A program made the translations under genes and the position numbers. A stretch of DNA of 64,000 nucleotides from Pseudoxanthomonas sp. PXM01. GTDB lineage: Bacteria; Pseudomonadota; Gammaproteobacteria; Xanthomonadales; Xanthomonadaceae. The notes under the pieces were generated by a model, which saw nothing but the letters and a program-made list of their open reading frames with translations, had not been told where the DNA came from and did not search any database. This document shows, in pieces, positions 17,632 through 28,444 of the stretch (positions are counted from its first letter, which is position 1; each line of letters opens with the position of its first letter). The stretch is taken from assembly GCF_014851815.1 (NCBI RefSeq), contig NZ_JACVAJ010000001.1, positions 992,001 through 1,056,000 of the forward strand. Direction: 5' to 3'.

Positions 17632-18120
17632 TCAGCCGCCCAGCTTGGCCTTCAGCGCGCCGAGCAGCTTGACCGCCGCCGGCGACGTGGCCGGCAGGCC
17701 GCGCGGGTCGACCGCGGACACGTAGGCACCCGCTTCCACCGCCGAGACACGCACCAGGAAGCTCGCGCCTTCATAGCTCACGTCATAGGTGCCCAGCAGC
17801 TGCGCACGGCTGGCGACGGTCACCCCTTCGACACCGGCCAGCGCTTCGCCGACACGCGTGAAGGCTTCGTCGCGGGAGCCCGCCACATTGAAGCCGCCCG
17901 CTGCCGGTGCCGCGGTCGGGCCCACTTGTCCGGCCGACGGAATCTGCATCGCACCGCTGGTGTTGGGCACGTTGAGATCCGGCGGAACTTCCAGCGGACG
18001 CGCTTCCGGTGCCAGCGCATAGTCGCCCTTCGCGCCCTTCTTGAACCAGGAGCAGCCGGCGACGGACACGACCAGCAGCACGAGGGCGAGCGGACGCACG
18101 AGGGAAGACGAAAGACGCAT
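17632..18120 (-). CDS. bamC: Short BamC-like lipoprotein
   Basis: BamC is a lipoprotein of the outer-membrane beta-barrel assembly machinery. This protein has a signal peptide with lipobox VAGC (Cys about 23), the conserved PLEVPPDL segment of the BamC N-terminus, and one C-terminal domain of about 85 residues. At 162 residues it is less than half the length of E. coli BamC, so only one helix-grip domain can be present. The assignment rests on the N-terminal motif and the dapA-bamC gene order (16 bp gap). An AGGAGAA ribosome site precedes the ATG. Confidence 0.7.
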   Translation of the reverse strand: MRLSSSLVRPLALVLLVVSVAGCSWFKKGAKGDYALAPEARPLEVPPDLNVPNTSGAMQIPSAGQVGPTAAPAAGGFNVAGSRDEAFTRVGEALAGVEGVTVASRAQLLGTYDVSYEGASFLVRVSAVEAGAYVSAVDPRGLPATSPAAVKLLGALKAKLGG

Positions 18121-18136
18121 GAAGTTCTCCTGGGGT

Positions 18137-19045
18137 TCAGGCCGCGAGGCTGTCGCGGCTGGATTGTGCTTCCAACGCCTGCGCCAGAGCGGCGAGACGG
18201 TCGGCAGTGTCGGTATGGGTGGAAGACAGCGTGAGCAGCGGCAGGCGCAGGCCGTGGCCGAAGCCCGCGCGCTGCAACAGCGCCTTCACCGGGATGGGGT
18301 TGGATTCCACGCCGAGGAAGCCGTAGATCTCCTGCAACTGCGCGTCCAGCGCGGCGACAGCGGCGCTGTCGCCGGCCCGCGACAGGTCGCACAGGCGGCG
18401 GAACGTGCGCGGCAGCGCGTTCGAGCCCACCGAAATCAGGCCATCGGCGCCCGCCAGCATCGCGCGCGATGCGGTCGGATCGTCGCCACTGAGGATGGCA
18501 AAGCCCTCCGTGCGCAGCGCGAGCAGCGCCGCCATGCGCTCGGGCTCGGCGCGCGCTTCCTTGATGCCCACGATGTTCGGATGGTCGACCAGTTCCGCCA
18601 CCGTCTCCGGCAACAGATCGCAGCCCGTGCGGCCCGGCACGTTGTAGAGCACCACCGGCAGCCCGCCCTGATCGGCGACGGCGCGGTAGTGCGCCACCAG
18701 GCCGGCCTGGGTCGGACGCACATAAGGCGGCGTGACCACCAGTGCGAGTTGCGCGCCACCGGCGGCCGCGCGGCGCGTGGCGGCGATGGTCTTCGCGGTA
18801 CTCATCTGACCGGTGCCGGCCAGCACCGGGATGCGCCCGCGCAGTTCCTCGACAGCGATACGCAGCAGCGTGTCGTACTCGTCGTCGGACAGTGCCGCTG
18901 CCTCGCCGGTGGAGCCCGCCACCACCACGCCCTGGGTGCCGCCGTCGAGCTGCTGTTTGAGCAGCGCGCGCCAGGCTTCCAGGTCGAGTTCGCCCGACGC
19001 CAGGAACGGCGTGGCCAGTGCGGTGATGCTGCCGGAAAGGTGCAA
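18137..19045 (-). CDS. dapA: 4-hydroxy-tetrahydrodipicolinate synthase DapA
   Basis: DapA condenses aspartate semialdehyde with pyruvate in lysine/meso-DAP synthesis. The 302-residue TIM-barrel protein has [10 protein letters not shown], the YNVPGRTG segment with Tyr134, and Schiff-base Lys162 in GIKEA. The reading frame has no ATG or GTG near the expected N-terminus. TTG at 19045 ([14 protein letters not shown]) is the best start, so translation may be modest. It is followed by bamC, as in enterobacteria, and is divergent from gcvR, which also appears to use TTG. Confidence 0.95.
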   Translation of the reverse strand: MHLSGSITALATPFLASGELDLEAWRALLKQQLDGGTQGVVVAGSTGEAAALSDDEYDTLLRIAVEELRGRIPVLAGTGQMSTAKTIAATRRAAAGGAQLALVVTPPYVRPTQAGLVAHYRAVADQGGLPVVLYNVPGRTGCDLLPETVAELVDHPNIVGIKEARAEPERMAALLALRTEGFAILSGDDPTASRAMLAGADGLISVGSNALPRTFRRLCDLSRAGDSAAVAALDAQLQEIYGFLGVESNPIPVKALLQRAGFGHGLRLPLLTLSSTHTDTADRLAALAQALEAQSSRDSLAA

Positions 19046-19225
19046 GATGGAGGCTCTCGGTGGGGATCCGACGGCCGGTGGCGCCCGTAAGCGCAGTTAT
19101 CCCGGTCCGCCTGCAATGTCGGCCGCATGTTACTTGCGGGCTCAAAGGGCGGGCAAGTATGCTGCCAACGTCGCCGGGCCGCAGCCCGGCCGCCATTCAG
19201 CCAGACCGCAACGCCGGAAGCTCTC

Positions 19226-19786
19226 TTGACCGATTCCACGCCCCGGCCTTCGCCGACCGAAAACCACCTCCTGATCACCGCCTATACGACGCATCCGGAA
19301 TCGCCGCTCCTGTCGGTGACGCGCCGGATTGCGGACAGCGGCTGCAATCTGGTGGACGCGCGGCTGTCCACGGTGGGGCGCGACGTGTCGGTGACGGCGC
19401 TGGCGACCGGTTCGTGGGACGCGGTGGCGAAGCTGGAGGCGATGCTGTCGCGGCTGGAGCGCGACGACGGCCTGAAGCTCGTGTTCTACCGCACCGGTCC
19501 GAAGGTGGTGCAGTCGAACCTGCTGCCGTACATCGTGGAAGTGGTGGCCGCCGACAAGCCGGGCATCCTGTTCCAGCTGGCCGATTTCTTCGACCGCCAG
19601 GGCATCACCATCGAGAACCTGCAGAGCACGCGCTACCGCGCGATGCAGACCGGCGCGGAGATGTTCTCGGCGCAGGTCACCATCGGCGTGCCGGCGAACA
19701 TGCACATCGCCGCGCTGCGCGACGATTTCCTCGAATTCTGCGACCATCTGAACCTGGACGCGATCATGGATCCGATGAAGTTCTGA
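19226..19786 (+). CDS. gcvR: Glycine cleavage system regulator GcvR (double ACT domain)
   Basis: GcvR-type proteins sense glycine through ACT domains and antagonise GcvA activation of the glycine cleavage operon in enterobacteria. The 186-residue protein has two ACT domains (about 12-90 and 100-180), the second with EVVAADKPGILFQLADFF. The start is TTG at 19226 preceded by GGAAG at good spacing; an upstream reading to 19127 shows no conserved sequence. It is followed 2 bp later by bcp, so the two are co-transcribed, as in many proteobacteria. Confidence 0.88.
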   Translation: MTDSTPRPSPTENHLLITAYTTHPESPLLSVTRRIADSGCNLVDARLSTVGRDVSVTALATGSWDAVAKLEAMLSRLERDDGLKLVFYRTGPKVVQSNLLPYIVEVVAADKPGILFQLADFFDRQGITIENLQSTRYRAMQTGAEMFSAQVTIGVPANMHIAALRDDFLEFCDHLNLDAIMDPMKF

Positions 19787-19788
19787 CG

Positions 19789-20274
19789 ATGACGGCGAAA
19801 AGCGCGAACGCCCTGCCCAAGTCGACATTGAAACTGCCGCTGGCGCTGTCCGGCGGCGAAACCGCCACCCTCGCCGACTACGCCGGCACCTGGCTGGTCC
19901 TCTACTTCTACCCGAAGGACAGCACGCCGGGCTGCACCACCGAAGGCCTGGATTTCAACGCGCTGCTGCCGAAGTTCAAGAAATTGAACGCCACTGTACT
20001 GGGCGTGTCGCGCGACTCGGTGAAGTCGCACGACAACTTCTGCGCCAAGCAGGGCTTCAGGTTCCCGCTGGTGAGCGACGCCGACGAAGCACTGTGCAAG
20101 GCCTTCGACGTGATCCACGAAAAGAACATGTACGGCCGCAAGGTGCTGGGCGTGGTCCGCAGCACCTTCCTGATCTCGCCCGACGGCCGCATCGCGCAGG
20201 AATGGCGCGGCGTGAAAGTCGCCGGCCATGCCGACGCCGTACTGGACGCCCTGAAGGCTCACCAGGCCCAGTGA
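19789..20274 (+). CDS. bcp: Thioredoxin-dependent peroxiredoxin (Bcp/PrxQ)
   Basis: This thiol peroxidase reduces hydrogen and organic peroxides. The 161-residue protein has the peroxidatic Cys49 in DSTPGCTTE. The E. coli-type resolving cysteine five residues later is absent. A cysteine 36 residues downstream (Cys85 in NFCAKQ) matches the spacing reported for Xylella PrxQ, so an atypical intramolecular disulfide is expected. Cys99 or thereabouts (ALCKAF) is a third cysteine. It starts 2 bp after gcvR. Confidence 0.93.
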   Translation: MTAKSANALPKSTLKLPLALSGGETATLADYAGTWLVLYFYPKDSTPGCTTEGLDFNALLPKFKKLNATVLGVSRDSVKSHDNFCAKQGFRFPLVSDADEALCKAFDVIHEKNMYGRKVLGVVRSTFLISPDGRIAQEWRGVKVAGHADAVLDALKAHQAQ

Positions 20275-20389
20275 CGAAATCCTCTTCCCCTTCACCCACC
20301 ATCCCGCGCCGCGGCGGGTCATGGTGGTTCGCTGCTGTCCGCGGAAAAGTGGCCCGTGTTCACACATCTTCCTCGATGAGGTTGCCCGA

Positions 20390-21787
20390 ATGACCCGTAG
20401 CAAGCGTATCTATGTGTTGGACACCAACGTGCTGATGCACGACCCCACCGCGTTGTTCAAGTTCGAGGAACACGATGTCTACCTGCCGATGCAGGTGATC
20501 GAAGAACTGGACAACGGCAAGAAAGGCACGTCGGAAGCGAGCCGCAATGCGCGGCAGGTCAGCCGCTTCCTCAACGAACTGGTCGAAGCCTCCGGCCTGG
20601 ACAACCTCGCCGCCGGCATCCCGCTGATCCAGCCCAACAGCCTGCAGCTGCGCGGCTCGAAGAGCGCCGGCCTGCTGCGCTTCCAGACCAGCCATTTCGA
20701 GGCCGGCAAGAGCTTCGGCGCCGTCATTCCCGACAACGCCATCCTCGGCGCCATCCTCGCGCTGAAGGAACAGGAGCCGGAAATCCCGGTGGTGTTCGTC
20801 TCCAAGGACATCAACCTGCGGATCAAGGCGGCGATCGCAGGCATCGTGTCGGAGGACTACGAGAACGACCGCGCGCTCGACGACTTCAGCCTGCTCTACA
20901 CCGGCGCGGACCCGCTGCCGGAGGATTTCTGGCAGCGCCACGGCAAGGACCTGCGCTCGTGGACCGACAAGGGGCGCACGTTCTACGAAGTCGCCATGGC
21001 CGAAGACGCCGGCTGGTATCCCAACCAGTTCCTGTACCTGCCGGGCGACGACGAGTCGGAGTTCCGCGTCAGCAAGGTGGAAGGCGACAAGGCGACGCTG
21101 CAGATCGTCGACGACTTCCGCCACAGCCAGCATGCGGTGTGGGGCATCAATGCACGCAACCGCGAGCAGAACTTCGCGCTCAACGCACTGATGGATCCCG
21201 ACATCGACTTCGTCACCCTGCTCGGCACCGCCGGCACCGGCAAGACGCTGCTCGCGCTTGCCGCCGGCCTGGCGCAGACGATGGACCAGCAACGCTACCG
21301 CGAGATCATCATGACGCGCGCCACGGTCAGTGTCGGCGAGGACATCGGCTTCCTGCCCGGCACCGAGGAAGAGAAGATGACGCCGTGGATGGGCGCGCTG
21401 ACCGACAACCTGGAAGTGCTGACCCACAACCAGGAAGGTGGCGCCTGGGGCCGCGCGGCGACCAATGACCTGCTCGCCTCGCGCATCAAGATCCGCTCGA
21501 TGAACTTCATGCGCGGCCGTACGTTCCTGTCGCGCTACCTGATCCTCGACGAAGCGCAGAACCTGACGCCGAAGCAGATGAAGACGCTGATCACCCGCGC
21601 CGGCCCGGGCACCAAGATCGTCTGCCTCGGCAACGTGGAGCAGATCGATACGCCGTACCTGACGGAAACGACGTCCGGTCTTACCTATGCGGTGGATCGC
21701 TTCAAGAACTGGGCGCACAGCGCGCACATCACGCTGCGGCGTGGCGAGCGTTCGCGCCTGGCGGATTACGCGTCGGAAGTGCTGTAG
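20390..21787 (+). CDS. PhoH family ATPase with N-terminal PIN domain (PhoH2/YlaK-like)
   Basis: The 465-residue protein fuses a PIN RNase domain (about 5-150; D11 in VLDTN and D140 in SKDINLR are acidic site candidates) to a PhoH ATPase (about 255-455; Walker A GTAGTGKT with K285; LILDEAQNLTPKQMKT as Walker B). PhoH2 proteins of this architecture have been described as ATP-dependent RNA helicase/RNases. The start MTRSKRIYV was chosen because the preceding in-frame codons have no family similarity. It is a single gene with no adjacent antitoxin-like small gene visible. Confidence 0.92.
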   Translation: MTRSKRIYVLDTNVLMHDPTALFKFEEHDVYLPMQVIEELDNGKKGTSEASRNARQVSRFLNELVEASGLDNLAAGIPLIQPNSLQLRGSKSAGLLRFQTSHFEAGKSFGAVIPDNAILGAILALKEQEPEIPVVFVSKDINLRIKAAIAGIVSEDYENDRALDDFSLLYTGADPLPEDFWQRHGKDLRSWTDKGRTFYEVAMAEDAGWYPNQFLYLPGDDESEFRVSKVEGDKATLQIVDDFRHSQHAVWGINARNREQNFALNALMDPDIDFVTLLGTAGTGKTLLALAAGLAQTMDQQRYREIIMTRATVSVGEDIGFLPGTEEEKMTPWMGALTDNLEVLTHNQEGGAWGRAATNDLLASRIKIRSMNFMRGRTFLSRYLILDEAQNLTPKQMKTLITRAGPGTKIVCLGNVEQIDTPYLTETTSGLTYAVDRFKNWAHSAHITLRRGERSRLADYASEVL

Positions 21788-21800
21788 CGGTACTCCCTTG

Positions 21801-21827
21801 CCACGCAGGCCGCTGCGGCCTGCGTGG
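21801..21827. terminator. Inverted repeat after the phoH-like gene
   Basis: CCACGCAGGCC / GGCCTGCGTGG with a five-base GCTGC loop lies 14 bp after the stop. There is no T tract, so it may act as a weak terminator or 3' stabiliser. Confidence 0.5.
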
Positions 21828-21848
21828 CGGCATCCCTCCGATTTCACC

Positions 21849-22343
21849 ATGGACGATCCCTACACCCCGACACGCCATGCCTACGATGCCGCTCGGACGG
21901 AGGCCGTTGCATCGGCCCGGCAAGGCATCCAATGGCGACGCATCGGACTGGCAAGCGTGGCGATCCTCGTGGCGATTTTGCTTTCGGCCGCTGCCTCCGC
22001 ACTCCTCGCGGTGGAGTTCGTCCAGCGCTTCATGCCGGAAAGATGGCAGGACATGCTCGTCGCGCTCGATGTCCTTCAGGTCGCGATCTTCCTCGCCGTC
22101 GCCACCCCCGGCTATTGGTGGCTGGCGGCAGGGGTGGCATACCGTCGCCTACTGCACGTCCTGATCGCCTGGAGCCTGCTCCAGGCGATCACCATCGCCT
22201 TGTTCTTGCTGATGCAGCAGGACCGGCTGGATCCGTTTTCCTGGCGCAGGATGCTGCTCGAACTCCTTCCTGCACTCGTGGGCTGGGCACTGACCTGGCT
22301 GTGGCCGGGACGTCGACAATACGTCGCACGCGAGGAAACCTGA
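21849..22343 (+). CDS. Hypothetical membrane protein (about four TM segments)
   Basis: I do not recognise this family. The 164-residue protein has a short polar N-terminus (MDDPYTPTRHAYDAARTE) and hydrophobic segments at about 36-60, 75-98, 104-120 and 137-152, so an inner-membrane protein is likely. The end WPGRRQYVAREET is cytoplasmic-looking. It lies between the phoH-like gene and a DUF1275 gene (7 bp gap to the latter), so it may be co-transcribed with it. Confidence 0.6.
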   Translation: MDDPYTPTRHAYDAARTEAVASARQGIQWRRIGLASVAILVAILLSAAASALLAVEFVQRFMPERWQDMLVALDVLQVAIFLAVATPGYWWLAAGVAYRRLLHVLIAWSLLQAITIALFLLMQQDRLDPFSWRRMLLELLPALVGWALTWLWPGRRQYVAREET

Positions 22344-22350
22344 CAACATC

Positions 22351-23028
22351 ATGGGCCTCCACCTCCCCCGCTGGGTCTGGATCGGTGCGGTGACGCTCGC
22401 CTGCGTGGCCGGCATGGTCAACGTCATCGGTTACCTGGGCTTCGAACACCAGGCAGTCAGCCACCTCACCGGCACCACCAGCCTGCTGGGTGCCGCGATC
22501 GCGCACGGCGATCTACGCGCCGTGATGCACTTGTGGGGTGTGCTGATCGCGTTCTGCTTCGGCGCCATGCTCAGCGGCCTGATCATCCAGGACCAGACAT
22601 TGCAGTTGGGCCGCCGCTATGGCGTGGTGCTGGCGCTGGAAGCCGCCCTGCTGCTGGCGGCGATCCCGCTGTTCAAGCAGGAGCAGATATGGGGGGCCCT
22701 GCTGGCAGCCGTCGCCTGCGGACTGCAGAACGCGATGGTCACCACCTACAGCGGCGCCGCCGTCCGCACCACGCACCTGAGCGGCATGTTCACCGACCTA
22801 GGCATCGGGCTGGGCCATCTGTTGCGCGGCATGCCACTGCAGGTGCGCCGCCTGACACTGAGCGGCCTCATCATCAGCGGCTTCCTCGGCGGCGGCGTGC
22901 TCGGCGCATGGCTTTACCGCCACTTCGCGTACGACGCATTGCTGGCCCCTGCCCTGCTGACCGGCGGCACTGGCGTCGGCTACGTGCTGTTTCGCCAATG
23001 GCAGCGTTCGAGGACGCCCGCCCCCTGA
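22351..23028 (+). CDS. DUF1275 (YoaK-like) membrane protein
   Basis: This 225-residue protein belongs to the YoaK/DUF1275 family of six-TM inner-membrane proteins of unknown transport role. Family features visible are [23 protein letters not shown] and [24 protein letters not shown], each near a membrane segment. It is placed directly after the hypothetical membrane protein and 44 bp before thiD. Confidence 0.85.
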   Translation: MGLHLPRWVWIGAVTLACVAGMVNVIGYLGFEHQAVSHLTGTTSLLGAAIAHGDLRAVMHLWGVLIAFCFGAMLSGLIIQDQTLQLGRRYGVVLALEAALLLAAIPLFKQEQIWGALLAAVACGLQNAMVTTYSGAAVRTTHLSGMFTDLGIGLGHLLRGMPLQVRRLTLSGLIISGFLGGGVLGAWLYRHFAYDALLAPALLTGGTGVGYVLFRQWQRSRTPAP

Positions 23029-23060
23029 GCCGGCGGCGCCACACGCCCGCGTACGGATGG

Positions 23061-23072
23061 CACAATCCACGC
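23061..23072 (+). promoter_or_regulatory. Putative leaderless -10 element of thiD
   Basis: CACAAT (23061-23066) is followed by CCACGC and the thiD ATG. The spacing places the expected +1 at the A of the start codon, and the 12-mer AATCCACGCATG is identical to that at queG. Confidence 0.5.
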
Positions 23073-23882
23073 ATGACAGCTCCTTCCGTGGTTTCCGCCC
23101 TCACCATCGCCGGCTCCGATTCCGGTGGCGGCGCCGGCATCCAGGCCGACCTCAAGACCTTCGCCGCGCATCGGGTTCACGGCCTCTCGGCGATCGCCGC
23201 GCTGACCGCGCAGCACACCCGCGGCGTGACCGCAGTGAACGTGCCGCCGATGGAGTTCCTGCGCGCGCAACTCGATGCATGTTTCGAGGACTTCGATATC
23301 CGCGCGGTGAAGCTGGGCATGCTGGCCACCGCCGAGGTGATCGGCGTCGTGGCGGACGCGTTGCGCGCCCATGCGCCGATGGCCATCGTGGTCGATCCCG
23401 TGATGGTCGCCACCAGCGGCGCCAAGCTGCTTGAAGACAGCGCATTGCATGCGTTACGAACGCAACTGCTGCCGCTCGCGGATGTGGTGACGCCCAATCT
23501 GCCCGAGGCCGAACTGCTGCTGGGCCGCGCCATCCCTGACGCGCAGGCGATGCGAGCGGCAGCGAACGACCTGCTGGCGCTGGGTGCACATGCCGTGTTC
23601 CTCAAGGGTGGTCACCTGCCCGATGACGGTGACGTGGTGGATCTCTATGTCGATGCGGATGGCCTGACGGAAACATCGCACCCGCGCCTGTCGCTCGAAG
23701 CCCATGGCACGGGATGCACGCTGGCCTCCGCCATCGCCGCGCGTCGCGCGCAGGGCATGTCGATGAAGGAGGCCTGCCTGGCCGCGTCCGACTATGTGCA
23801 CGCTGCGCTGCGCGGCGGCTATCGGCCGGGGCGCAGCGACATCGTCGTGCTGGACCACAGTGGCGCGGCGCCCCGCGCATGA
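23073..23882 (+). CDS. thiD: Bifunctional HMP kinase / HMP-phosphate kinase ThiD
   Basis: ThiD phosphorylates hydroxymethylpyrimidine twice in thiamine synthesis. The 269-residue ribokinase-fold protein has [22 protein letters not shown] at the N-terminus, [27 protein letters not shown] and the anion-hole/catalytic region [13 protein letters not shown]. The start at 23073 is the family start. Its stop overlaps the next gene as ATGA. Confidence 0.96.
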   Translation: MTAPSVVSALTIAGSDSGGGAGIQADLKTFAAHRVHGLSAIAALTAQHTRGVTAVNVPPMEFLRAQLDACFEDFDIRAVKLGMLATAEVIGVVADALRAHAPMAIVVDPVMVATSGAKLLEDSALHALRTQLLPLADVVTPNLPEAELLLGRAIPDAQAMRAAANDLLALGAHAVFLKGGHLPDDGDVVDLYVDADGLTETSHPRLSLEAHGTGCTLASAIAARRAQGMSMKEACLAASDYVHAALRGGYRPGRSDIVVLDHSGAAPRA

Positions 23883-24730
23883 ACGCCATCGATCAGCCGG
23901 CCCTCCACGAAGAGATTCCCCTGCAGTCGCAGGATGGCCACGCCTGCACCCTGATCGCCCGCATTCCGGCCGGCGCGTCGTCTGCGCTGCTATGGGTTCC
24001 CGCCCTCGGCGTTGCCGCGCGCCACTACCTGCCGTTCGCGGACACACTTGCGGCAAAGGGCATGGCGGTGTTCGTGCACGAGTGGCGCGGCAACGGCAGC
24101 AGTTCACTGCGGGCCGGCCGACGCACCGACTGGGGCTATCGCGAACTTCTCGGCACGGACCTGCCACTCAGCCACCAGGCGCTACGCAACCGGCTGCCGG
24201 GCATGCCGCATCGCATCGGTGGACACAGCCTGGGCGGACAGTTGGCGGCCTGCCACGCCGGCCAGGTGCCGGACGACTTTGCCGCGCTCTGGCTCGTCGG
24301 CAGCGGCACGCCTTACTGGCGCACGTTTCCGGCACCGCGGGGTTACGCGTTGCCGTTCTTCTACCAGTTCGCTCCTTGGCTGGCGCGCGCCTGCGGCGCT
24401 TTGCCGGGCCGGCGCCTGGGATTCGGTGGCGACGAAGCGCGCGGCCTGATCCGCGACTGGGCCCGTGTCGGACTCAGCGGCCGTTATCGCGCGGCTGGCT
24501 GGCCGGTGGACCTGGAAGCCGGCATGCGGCGGGTGCGCGCGCCGCTGCGCGGCGTGTTGTTCGACGACGACTGGCTGGCACCGGAAAGCTCGCTCCGTGC
24601 GCTGATGGCGAAGCTGCCGGATGCACCGGCGCACGTCACCGTGCTGGACCACGCCCGCCTGGGCGCGCGCGCCGACCATTTCGCCTGGATGAAGCAACCA
24701 CAGGCCGTGGTCGACGCGCTGCTCGCCTGA
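23879..24730 (+). CDS. Alpha/beta hydrolase (serine hydrolase family)
   Basis: This 283-residue protein has the nucleophile elbow GGHSLGGQ (Ser117), an oxyanion-type VPALGV segment, and a C-terminal LFDDDWLAP acid and ADHFAW histidine region. It resembles YheT/predicted lipase-like alpha/beta hydrolases often annotated as alpha/beta fold proteins. The ATG overlaps the thiD stop, so it is coupled to thiamine gene expression, although no role in thiamine synthesis is known. It converges on the GGDEF gene with a 7-bp gap. Confidence 0.8.
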   Translation: MNAIDQPALHEEIPLQSQDGHACTLIARIPAGASSALLWVPALGVAARHYLPFADTLAAKGMAVFVHEWRGNGSSSLRAGRRTDWGYRELLGTDLPLSHQALRNRLPGMPHRIGGHSLGGQLAACHAGQVPDDFAALWLVGSGTPYWRTFPAPRGYALPFFYQFAPWLARACGALPGRRLGFGGDEARGLIRDWARVGLSGRYRAAGWPVDLEAGMRRVRAPLRGVLFDDDWLAPESSLRALMAKLPDAPAHVTVLDHARLGARADHFAWMKQPQAVVDALLA

Positions 24731-24737
24731 CCGCGCC

Positions 24738-25793
24738 TCAGCAGCCGACGACGATGCAGTCGCGTCCCTGGGCCTTCGCCCGGTACAGCGCACTGTCGGC
24801 GCTGTTGATCCAGTCCGAGACCGTCGCGATGCCGGCGTGGGATTCGGCCAGCCCGATGCTCACCGTGCAACGCAGGCCGCGCGCCGAGAACGGGCAGGCG
24901 GCGACCTGTCGCCTCAGCCGCTCCGCCGCGACGATGGCCTCTTCCCAGCGCGTATCGGGCATCACGACACCGAACTCGTCGCCGCCGTAGCGCCCCCCGG
25001 TATCGACGTCGCGCAGGCAGGCCTTCAGCAGGCGGGCGAATTCCTCGACGACCTCGTCGCCGGTGGTGTGGCCGTAGCCATCGTTGATGTCCTTGAAACG
25101 GTCGATGTCGATCAGCACCAGCACCGCGGTGCGCCCGGCGCGCTGGAAGCGGCCGAGCTCGGTGGTCGCCGCGTGCAGCCACTGCTGCCGGTTCATCAGG
25201 CCGGTGGCCGCGTCGAACCGCGCCATCCGCTCCAGCAGGTCCTTCTGCTGCCGGGCCTTGCGTGCCAGCGCATGGGTGGCGATGCCGATGGCCATCGGAT
25301 AGATGGCCAGGAACGGCAGGCAGGCCAGCACCACGGGATAGCTGGTATAGGGCTCGAACGCGAAGCCCCAGGCGGCGCTTGCGGCAAGACAGGTCAGCGC
25401 CATCGCCCCCAGCGTGCGCACCCCGAAGCGACCGCCGCCGATGATGACCTTGTCCATCGTCAGCATCACCGCCAGCAGCACGCTGGGCAACGCGTCGAAG
25501 TGCATGGCGGCGATCCAGAAACCGCCCATGGCCGCATCGAAGGTCAGGTTCTGGAATTCCGCCCGCAGGGGCTCGCTGCGCTGCGCCTTCACCCGCAGGT
25601 AGGCCAGGTGCGGCCACAGGAAGCCATTGGCGACCAGCAGCGCCCACAGCGCCGGCGAAGCGGAATGTTCGTACAGCACCGCGCCGACGCACAGGAACCC
25701 GAGCCCCAGCCCCAGCGCGCGCATCCGGTACATGCGCAGGCCGTAGCGTGAGCGGTTCTGTTCCGCCAAGTTGCGCACGGCGTCGGAAGGCAA
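24738..25793 (-). CDS. Diguanylate cyclase with MASE2 membrane sensor
   Basis: The 351-residue protein makes c-di-GMP. The N-terminal MASE2 region (about 20-180) has several TM segments with the WPHLAY and IYPMAIG landmarks shared with E. coli DgcC/AdrA. The GGDEF domain (about 190-351) has an intact GGDEF (270-274). An inhibitory I-site RxxD (R261-D264) lies five residues before it, so product inhibition is likely. The start is a TTG at 25793; GTG six codons in is an alternative. It is located next to galE and the polysaccharide locus, where c-di-GMP is a common regulator. Confidence 0.9.
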   Translation of the reverse strand: MPSDAVRNLAEQNRSRYGLRMYRMRALGLGLGFLCVGAVLYEHSASPALWALLVANGFLWPHLAYLRVKAQRSEPLRAEFQNLTFDAAMGGFWIAAMHFDALPSVLLAVMLTMDKVIIGGGRFGVRTLGAMALTCLAASAAWGFAFEPYTSYPVVLACLPFLAIYPMAIGIATHALARKARQQKDLLERMARFDAATGLMNRQQWLHAATTELGRFQRAGRTAVLVLIDIDRFKDINDGYGHTTGDEVVEEFARLLKACLRDVDTGGRYGGDEFGVVMPDTRWEEAIVAAERLRRQVAACPFSARGLRCTVSIGLAESHAGIATVSDWINSADSALYRAKAQGRDCIVVGC

Positions 25794-25910
25794 GCGGATC
25801 CCGGCGATGTGAGATCGGGGGATTTTCGGCCAATCCCCTGCACACCGCCAGCCCGCGACCCGGCGTCGCAGCGGCGGCTTATGCCAACCCGGTCACGTTC
25901 GTGGCCCCTG

Positions 25911-26927
25911 TTACGCGGCGGGATACCCCTGCGGGTTCTGCGATTGCCAGCGCCATGCATCGCGGCACATCGCATCGACACCCAGCTCGGCGCGCCATCC
26001 CAGCACGTCGTTGGCCAGCGACGGGTCGGCGTAGACCTCGGCCACATCCCCTGCGCGGCGATCGACGATCTGATAGGGAATCTCCCGTTCCGCGGCGCCG
26101 GCGAACGCCTTGACCAGCTGCAGCACGCTGATGCCCTGTCCGGTGCCCAGGTTGACCGTCAGGCTGCGGCGCTCGCGCAGCAGGAAATCCAGCGCATCGG
26201 CATGTGCCCGCGCCAGGTCCACCACGTGGATGTAATCGCGCACGCCGGTGCCGTCCGGCGTCGGCCAGTCGCCGCCGAACACGCTCAGGTGCCCGCGCCG
26301 CCCGACCGCCACCTGGCAGATGTAGGGCATCAGGTTGTTGGGAATGCCGCTCGGATCCTCGCCGATGAGCCCGGACGCATGCGCGCCCACGGGATTGAAG
26401 TAGCGCAGGTTGGCCGCGTGGAACCCGGGGTCGCTGCGGCAGAGGTCGCCGATCAGCTCTTCCATCACCAGCTTGGTGCGGCCGTAGGGGTTGGTGACCT
26501 GCAGGTCGGCGTCCTCGCGCACGGGCACGCTTGCGGGGTCGCCGTAGACCGTGGCGGAGGAGCTGAACACAAGGCGCTTCACGCCCGCCGCCTGCATGCC
26601 GTGCAGCAGGTTGAGCGTGCCGCTGATGTTGTTGTGGAAATAGTCCAGCGGACGCTCGCACGACTCGCCCACCGACTTGAGCGCCGCGAAATGGACCACG
26701 GCGTCGAAGTGCTGCCGCGCGAAGAAGCCGGTCACCGCGTCCCGATCGCGCAGGTCCAGTGGCTGGAAAGGCACCGGTTGCCCGGTGATCTGCTGCAGCC
26801 GGGCCAGTACGCCCGGCGAGCTGTTGCTGAAATTGTCGGCCACCACGACATCGTGGCCCCGCTCGACGAGCACCACATAAGCATGTGCACCGATGTAGCC
26901 GGCGCCACCGCACAACAGGATCCGCAT
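25911..26927 (-). CDS. galE: UDP-glucose 4-epimerase GalE
   Basis: GalE interconverts UDP-glucose and UDP-galactose (some homologues also the N-acetyl forms). The 338-residue SDR protein has GGAGYIGAH at the N-terminus, VFSSSATVYGDP, and the catalytic NPYGRTK with Tyr and Lys. PVGAHASGLIGEDPSGIPNNLMPY is typical of true GalE. The start at 26927 has GGGGAG upstream. It borders the polysaccharide locus and is divergent from its first gene, so it likely supplies sugar nucleotides for it. Confidence 0.94.
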   Translation of the reverse strand: MRILLCGGAGYIGAHAYVVLVERGHDVVVADNFSNSSPGVLARLQQITGQPVPFQPLDLRDRDAVTGFFARQHFDAVVHFAALKSVGESCERPLDYFHNNISGTLNLLHGMQAAGVKRLVFSSSATVYGDPASVPVREDADLQVTNPYGRTKLVMEELIGDLCRSDPGFHAANLRYFNPVGAHASGLIGEDPSGIPNNLMPYICQVAVGRRGHLSVFGGDWPTPDGTGVRDYIHVVDLARAHADALDFLLRERRSLTVNLGTGQGISVLQLVKAFAGAAEREIPYQIVDRRAGDVAEVYADPSLANDVLGWRAELGVDAMCRDAWRWQSQNPQGYPAA

Positions 26928-27127
26928 GTCGACTCCCCGGTCGCTGGTCACCCGCCTTCCACGGCGGGCAGTCATGATGGAGTTACGAAAACGACGTGGC
27001 GATCAGGCCATCCCTTGCCCGGCCACGTGCATCCGGCCGCCCATCACGCGGCGGTGCCTCCGCGACTCGCGGCCGCGCCACCTATAGACTCTCACTCCGA
27101 TCGCAGTGCACAGGGAACGCCCCACCG

Positions 27128-28417
<1,290 letters not shown>

Positions 28418-28444
28418 CCGCTCCTTCCCGCACGAGACCCTCCG

